Assembly: GCA_003647525.1 (NCBI GenBank)
Contig: QMMZ01000131.1
Location: 1-6,238 of the forward strand
Direction: 5' to 3'
DNA from: Deltaproteobacteria bacterium
GTDB taxonomy: Bacteria; Desulfobacterota; Desulfobacteria; Desulfobacterales; ETH-SRB1
DNA: 6,238 nucleotides
The position numbers and the translations under genes were made by a program. The notes beneath the pieces were generated by a model. It worked only from the letters and a program-made list of their open reading frames with translations. It did not search any database and was not told the DNA's origin. Positions 4,374 to 6,238 of this stretch are shown one piece after another; position 1 is the first letter of the stretch, and each line of letters starts with the position of its first letter.

Positions 4374-6238
4374 ATTCAGGTATATTTTGGAAAACAATGT
4401 CGTCACCCTTTGCATCAGCTTTTATAATTATATTTTCAGTAAATTTCCCCTTGAGAATTTCTACAGCCAGAGGATTTTCAATATATTTTTGAATAGCGCG
4501 TTTTAAGGGTCGTGCTCCGTAAACAGGGTCATATCCCTTTTCAGCTAACAATCTGACTGCGCTGTCTGAAAGGTCAAGTTTAACATTTTTTTGCTCAAGC
4601 CTTTTAAGAAGCTTTTCAATCTGAATCCTCACAATTTTATCAAGCTGGTCAGGCGTAAGGTTGTGGAAAATAATAATTTCATCTATTCTGTTTAAGAATT
4701 CGGGCTTGAAGCTGGCTCTCAGAGCTTCTGTTACCCTGTTTTCCATCTCTTTGCGGTCGTACGCTCCAAGTTTTTGTATCCAATTACTGCCTACATTTGA
4801 AGTCATTATAATTATAGTGTTTTTAAAATCTACAGTTCTCCCGTGACCGTCCGTCATTCGTCCGTCATCAAGAATTTGAAGCAGCACATTAAAAACCTCG
4901 GGGTGGGCTTTTTCTATTTCATCAAACAGCACCACTGAATAAGGACGTCTTCGAACCGCCTCTGTGAGGTATCCGCCTTCTTCATACCCAACGTAGCCGG
5001 GAGGCGCCCCTATAAGCCTTGCTACAGAATGCTTCTCCATATATTCCGACATATCAATTCTTACCATTGCCTGTTCGCTGTCAAAGATGAATTCTGACAG
5101 GGCTTTTGCCAGTTCGGTTTTGCCAACTCCAGTTGGTCCCATGAAAATGAATGATCCTATAGGCCGATTTGGATCCTGCAGACCGGAACGAGCTCGGCGG
5201 ACTGCATTTGATATAGACGATATTGCCTCATCTTGTCCGATAACTCTTTCGCTGATGCGGTCCTCCATATGTACAAGTTTTCCCCTTTCACCTTCGAGCA
5301 TCTTGCTTACAGGAATTCCTGTCCATCTGGATACTACCTTTGCAATGTCTTCAGCATCCACTTCTTCTTTAAGCATTTTTTTGTCTTTTTGAAGTTCTGA
5401 GAGTTTTCTTTTTGCCTCGTCAAAACGCTTTTTAAGTTCTGTTGCCTTGCTGTATCTTATTTCAGCGACTTTTGCCAGATCTCCTTCTCTTTCCGCGTGC
5501 TGTTCTTCGATGCCAATCTGCTCAAGCTCTTCTTTTATCTTTCTGATAGTCTGGATCATGTCTTTTTCATTATGCCAGTGAGCTTTCATCTCCTGAATTT
5601 CATCTTTCATGGCAGCGAGTTCTTCTTCCAGTTTTGCAAGCCGCTTTTTTGACGCATCGTCAACTTCTTTTTTAAGAGCTTCTCTTTCTATTTCAGCCTG
5701 GGTTATTTTGCGCTGGATTTCGTCAATTTCCGCAGGCATGCTGTCTATTTCTATTCTAAGCTTAGAGGCGCATTCATCTACAAGATCAATGGCCTTGTCA
5801 GGAAGAAAACGATCTGAAATATATCGGGTTGAAAGAGTCGCGGCAGCAATTATTGCCGAATCCTTTATTCTTACTCCATGATGTACTTCATATTTTTCCT
5901 TGAGTCCTCTAAGAATAGAAATAGTGTCATCTACTGTTGGCTCAAGGACCATTACAGGCTGAAATCGCCTTTCCAGAGCAGCGTCTTTTTCAATATATTT
6001 TCTGTATTCATTTAATGTAGTGGCGCCGATACACCTTAATGTTCCCTTTGCAAGCGCGGGTTTCAGCATGTTTGAAGCATCCATTGATCCTTCGCTTGCG
6101 CCCGCTCCAACCAGGGTATGCAGTTCATCAATGAAAAGAATTACTTGTCCTTCAGCTCTCTCTACTTCTTTTAAAACTGCTTTCAGACGATCTTCAAATT
6201 CTCCTCTGTATTTTGCACCTGCTATAAGCGCTCCCATA
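4372..6238 (-). CDS. clpB: ATP-dependent disaggregase ClpB (partial, N-terminus off the right edge)
   Basis: The visible 621 residues align with roughly residue 250 to the end of ~860-residue ClpB; the ATG at 6237 is an internal methionine, not the start. ClpB is a hexameric AAA+ unfoldase that rescues aggregated proteins with DnaK, in the cytoplasm. Seen in order (fragment numbering): pore loop 'KYRGEFEDR' 9-17, NBD1 Walker B 'ILFIDELH' 33-40, arginine finger pair 'ERRF' 89-92, a long charged coiled-coil M domain about 160-290 (this insert separates ClpB from ClpA and ClpC), 'SRWTGIPV' 303-310, NBD2 Walker A 'GPTGVGKT' 367-374, pore loop 'GYVGYEEGG' 414-422, Walker B 'VVLFDEIE' 435-442, sensor 1 'TSN' 479-481 and sensor 2 'GARPLKR' 574-580. 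No IGF/L ClpP-binding loop was noticed, as expected. All catalytic motifs in view are intact. Its promoter and any heat-shock control lie outside the window. Confidence 0.97.
   Translation of the reverse strand, partial: MGALIAGAKYRGEFEDRLKAVLKEVERAEGQVILFIDELHTLVGAGASEGSMDASNMLKPALAKGTLRCIGATTLNEYRKYIEKDAALERRFQPVMVLEPTVDDTISILRGLKEKYEVHHGVRIKDSAIIAAATLSTRYISDRFLPDKAIDLVDECASKLRIEIDSMPAEIDEIQRKITQAEIEREALKKEVDDASKKRLAKLEEELAAMKDEIQEMKAHWHNEKDMIQTIRKIKEELEQIGIEEQHAEREGDLAKVAEIRYSKATELKKRFDEAKRKLSELQKDKKMLKEEVDAEDIAKVVSRWTGIPVSKMLEGERGKLVHMEDRISERVIGQDEAISSISNAVRRARSGLQDPNRPIGSFIFMGPTGVGKTELAKALSEFIFDSEQAMVRIDMSEYMEKHSVARLIGAPPGYVGYEEGGYLTEAVRRRPYSVVLFDEIEKAHPEVFNVLLQILDDGRMTDGHGRTVDFKNTIIIMTSNVGSNWIQKLGAYDRKEMENRVTEALRASFKPEFLNRIDEIIIFHNLTPDQLDKIVRIQIEKLLKRLEQKNVKLDLSDSAVRLLAEKGYDPVYGARPLKRAIQKYIENPLAVEILKGKFTENIIIKADAKGDDIVFQNIPE

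Noticed and set aside
4136..4492. Plus-strand 118-codon open frame across the clpB/fusion gene junction
   Set aside because: It is antisense to conserved coding sequence on both sides and has no domain or ribosome binding site.
5087..5881. Ser-rich plus-strand open frames opposite clpB
   Set aside because: Serine-rich antisense reading of Glu/Arg-rich coiled-coil and AAA+ coding sequence; shadows.

Overview
The window reads as bacterial chromosome of moderate GC. The protein sequences (ClpB, a single-domain cold-shock protein, an HhH protein with a 'RHCPHHD' segment, an M48-like membrane protein) together with AT-rich intergenic repeats suggest an anaerobic deltaproteobacterial (Desulfobacterota-like) genome. 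That assignment is an inference from general resemblance; no rRNA or marker gene is present to settle it.

Layout, left to right. (1) Positions 1-686, minus strand: the N-terminal 228 residues of a multi-spanning membrane protein with a GTG start, most like the membrane part of an M48 (Ste24/HtpX-type) metallopeptidase; its catalytic part would lie off the left edge. (2) 687-1002: intergenic, holding a possible -10 box for that gene and a short palindromic repeat element (808-893) nested between two arms of a CAGGAT/CAAGAT-type repeat. (3) 1003-1575, plus strand: a secreted or membrane-anchored ComEA-like helix-hairpin-helix protein. (4) 1535-1741: a longer copy of the same element in the opposite orientation. 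It begins inside the HhH gene and supplies its last 13 codons and stop. (5) 1742-1994: AT-rich leader of a cold-shock protein gene (1995-2195), which ends in a clear intrinsic terminator. (6) 2263-2473: mostly non-coding, but its last ~120 bases look like the 3' end of a lost gene whose stop lies just ahead of a TrmO/TsaA-like tRNA methyltransferase gene (2474-2947). (7) 2962-4362, minus strand, convergent with the trmO-like gene: a two-domain protein joining a CarS-like (CDP-archaeol synthase, formerly DUF46) membrane domain to a complete calcineurin-like metallophosphoesterase. (8) 4372-6238, minus strand: the C-terminal 621 residues of the disaggregase ClpB; the 5' part is off the right edge.

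The ClpB and CarS-phosphoesterase genes form a tight pair. The ClpB stop codon is part of the Shine-Dalgarno sequence of the next gene, and the conserved N-terminus of that gene can only be reached from a non-canonical start, most simply ATT at 4362. The strongest leads are this fusion protein and its start, and the inverted pair of TA-flanked MITE-like elements, one of which has become the 3' end of a gene.
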